Positions 61,896-64,000 of a stretch of DNA of 64,000 bases are shown piece by piece. The stretch is from Adiantum capillus-veneris. Its lineage: Eukaryota; Streptophyta; Polypodiopsida; Polypodiales; Pteridaceae. How positions within the stretch are numbered: the first letter of the stretch is position 1; every line of letters begins with the position of its first letter. The stretch is taken from NCBI GenBank assembly GCA_014529385.2, contig CM043960.1:26084396-26148395 (forward strand), given 5' to 3'. A program made the position numbers and the translations under genes. Below the pieces are notes generated by a model. That model did not search any database, was not told where the DNA came from, and worked only from the letters and a program-made list of their open reading frames with translations.

Positions 61896-62304
61896 AATCC
61901 GGTTGTATTTTTTTTTTTTTGACACACCATAGGGCCCACAGGGGAGGTGCTTATCCCTTCCAAATATTAGCCATGTTACATGGTCGGGCAAGGACCGCGT
62001 ACCATCGGGCAAGAGCCACGTGTAGGCATCACCATGGCCACCTAATTGATGCACCACATGCTGGGAACGGCGGAGAGAACTCGTAGCAACCAGCTAGGAA
62101 CCTCCTCCTCGGGTGACCCACCCCAGGAGGAGGATGCACTCGAGTGTCCAAGGGCAAGAGCCCTAGCAACCTGAACACCAGGTGAGCACAAGCTGTCCCT
62201 CTAGAGTGTGATCCAACGGGGGATTTGAACCCACAACCCATAGGTTGAGAGGCCAAAGCCTTACCGTTAGACCAACTCTTTGGGGACAATCCGGTTGTAT
62301 TTTT
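61896..62304 (-). mobile_element. tRNA-derived SINE with 17-bp target-site duplication
   Basis: The body, 62287 down to about 61913, starts GTCCCCAAAGAGTTGGTCTA on the minus strand. It has a pol III A-box-like TGGTCTAACGGTAAGG (62259-62274) and B box GGTTCAAATCC (62221-62231), a 280-bp unrelated body and a short poly-A tail (the T run at 61908-61920 on +). AATCCGGTTGTATTTTT occurs on both sides (61896-61912 and 62288-62304). This is the standard structure of a LINE-mobilised SINE. I cannot assign a named plant family. Confidence 0.93.
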
Positions 62305-62555
62305 GTTGAATGGATTTTTTTTCTTGCCTTTGTGTTCTCAAAATTCAAGAAAGATGCAATACATAGTGATGAGTCTATATGCATAATCAAACTTGTCTTT
62401 CTATTGCATATAGATTGTCGAAAATTGATCAAAGTTTCAAAATCGCCCATAAATTTGCATGGCTTGATTTTTATAAATAGGCAATAACTTCAAATACATA
62501 GAGTATCCATGCATTCAAAACATTTGAAAACATTCATAGTGATCAATGCTACTTA
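62305..62555. other. Spacer between SINE and LTR
   Basis: AT-rich. I see no gene or repeat in it. Confidence 0.5.
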
Positions 62556-63247
62556 TGTAGCACCCTAGAACTCACCAAGAGGCTTTTTAGGGTGGTTTAT
62601 GATGAATTTTATGAAAAATGTGCAAAAATCGCACATGTTTTGTTTTGGCATAGTTTAGGTTGGAAAATGCTTACGAAAGACAACTCTAGAGTTGGAATCT
62701 CCAAACAATTTCTGAGTTCTGTTCAACTCATAGGCTATCCTTCTGGATATTAAACACTACCTCATTGGCATCCCTTGTAATAATTCTAGGAAATTGCTTG
62801 GTTAAGAGGTCATAAGTGTCAGAGAATGTAAAAGTGTCTTGTTATCAATCTAGTGTCAAAGGGAAGTGTGTATGTTAATGGGAATGCTATTTACAAAAGC
62901 TAATGAAAGAAAATGATAGAAGTAGCAAATGTAAAAAATCTCCTATTGTCTACACATTTTGTGGCAAAAATGTATAAAAGGCCTTTCTATTCACTAGAGA
63001 AAAGTTGATTTGAAAGTGGAAGAAATAGTATCATTTTCTGGCAAATCCACGCCTAAATACCCCAAATCATTTCCAATATTCTTTCATCTTTTCTAGCATG
63101 TATTTATGGAGAATCTCACATATCGAGACTATGCTTGTCAACAAATGATCACTATCACTTAGCTTTTTGAAATTTGAAAGAGGTTTTCCCGATTAGGAAA
63201 CAAAGTATACATCACTAGAGCCTTTGCCCTTATTCTGGGGCGTCACA
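62556..63247 (+). repeat. LTR (about 692 bp) of an element leaving the window
   Basis: Starts TGTAGCACCCTAGAACTC and ends TTCTGGGGCGTCACA. Imperfect terminal inverted repeat (TGTAGCACCC against TGTGACGCCC). TATA box GTATAAAAGG at about 62972. Followed after two bases by the primer site. The partner LTR lies outside the window. Confidence 0.8.
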
Positions 63248-63384
63248 CTTGGTATCAGAGCAAAGGAAAACGGTCCCTCCCCGACGCGCCCACATTCTGG
63301 GGTGTCACACTTGGTATCAGAGCAAAGGAAAACGGTCCCTCCCCGACGCGCCCACATTCTGGGACGTCACTTGGTATCAGAGCT
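63231..63384 (+). repeat. Three tandem copies of the LTR-end/primer-site junction
   Basis: Copies contain CATTCTGGGG(C/T)GTCACAC followed by TTGGTATCAGAGC at 63249, 63311 and 63371 (spacing about 62 and 60 bp). Each includes the LTR terminus and the initiator-Met primer-binding site. The first two also share AAAGGAAAACGGTCCCTCCC. Confidence 0.92.
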
Positions 63385-64000
63385 CCTAGAAACAAGCCGA
63401 AGACCGACGTGCCCGACGCGCACGATCTTCACGACGACTCCAACCGCAATGGCCCGGGTCGTCAAAATCTTGGTGAAGAGAGCTCCAGAAAGCAACCACA
63501 CGCCCTCCGTCCCCGTGACGCGTTCCCTGAACACCGAGCCGTCACTCGTGACCCGCGCCGGCCCCGATCCGAGCCGGGCACCTCCATGATAAACAAGAAA
63601 GATGCGAGCCAGACAGGGCTCCCCGTGACGCGTCCAAACATCGGGCCGTCACCCGTGACCCGCGCCGGCCCCGATCCGAGCCGGGCACCTCCAGACACCA
63701 AAAAGCAAAGATGTGAGCCAGACAGGGCTCCCCACATGAAGAAAAGGCAGATGCGAGCCAGACAGGGCTCTTTATGACAAAAACAGAGAACCACCAAAAA
63801 CGCGACGAACCAAGCCAACGGTGTTCGTCGCGCCCCGGTCACTTTTGTGGCCCATGCTGAGCTGAAGACCCATTCAAGTGACCACAGGGCCCCGAGCTTG
63901 CCCTCCAAATGACGTCCAAACAGGGACCAACTCGCAAGTGCTGCATTGCGACGGAACGCTACTTCAGATTCGGCTTGCAAGAAGCCTCCGCGCGGGCCAA
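63385..64000 (+). mobile_element. Start of retrotransposon interior with GC-rich tandem repeats
   Basis: Leader region of the element begun at 62556. A roughly 110-bp unit with GTGACCCGCGCCGGCCCCGA and TCCGAGCCGGGCACCTCCA occurs at about 63509-63583 and 63620-63694. AGATG(C/T)GAGCCAGACAGGG occurs three times (about 63600, 63709, 63749). Base composition is much more GC-rich than elsewhere. No gag domain is visible before the window ends. Confidence 0.65.

Noticed and set aside
62200-62287. tRNA gene on the minus strand
   Set aside because: A and B boxes are good, but the acceptor stem does not close and the sequence continues into a body with poly-A tail and TSDs. It is the head of a SINE.

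Overview
This is nuclear DNA of a land plant. It holds one recognisable host gene, a plant-type oxysterol-binding-protein-related protein (ORP, with PH and OSBP-lipid-binding domains), on the + strand from about 6.85 to 61.15 kb. Ten coding exons can be placed exactly by splice sites and phase. They encode about 796 residues, so roughly 2.4 kb of coding sequence is spread over 54 kb. Almost all the extra length is in two introns: intron 5 (8925-44231, 35.3 kb) and intron 7 (44670-60472, 15.8 kb). Both are packed with nested LTR retrotransposons. Chromodomain-bearing Ty3/gypsy elements dominate, and together with large TE-filled introns they would fit a seed-free vascular plant such as a fern. 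That taxonomic guess is inference.

Layout. 1-6250: low-complexity intergenic DNA with GA/CT/GT microsatellites, minisatellites and local duplications, no convincing gene. 6300-8924: promoter/5'UTR and exons 1-5. 9330-42881: retrotransposon nest in intron 5. It holds a truncated minus-strand Ty1/copia (10.1-14.1 kb) split by a solo LTR of family A (TSD GACAC); a deleted minus-strand gypsy (family B) whose gag is split by a complete 4.3-kb gag-protease-only element E (TSD TTCAT); a plus-strand gypsy pol fragment F split by another family-A solo LTR (TSD TAAGA); a gag-protease-only element G1 (23.66-37.67 kb) split by a nearly intact chromovirus, element A (26183-34622, TSD GTAGC); a 3' part of a family-B element ending in an LTR at 40729; and an LTR (H) split by a solo family-G LTR (TSD AAATC). 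44232-44669: exons 6-7. 45.4-59.8 kb: nest in intron 7 with two family-B gypsy pseudogenes, C (5'-truncated) and D (full length, TSD GTGGG), plus a 1.2-kb tandem duplication of the 3' end of D. 60473-61145: exons 8-10. 61896-62304: a tRNA-derived SINE with 17-bp TSD. 62556-64000: an LTR, three tandem copies of its primer-binding-site junction, and the start of another retrotransposon that leaves the window.

Most notable points: (1) a 131-bp palindrome at 55170-55300 made of two inverted copies of a family-B LTR 3' terminus, flanked by a 5-bp target duplication, as if integrase had inserted a U5-U5 molecule; (2) a roughly 20-bp block beside an AATAAA-like signal shared by about a dozen LTRs of different families; (3) two independent gag-protease-only elements, one with a His/Asp-rich repeat tail; (4) non-standard protease active-site triplets; (5) triplicated LTR/PBS junctions at the right edge.
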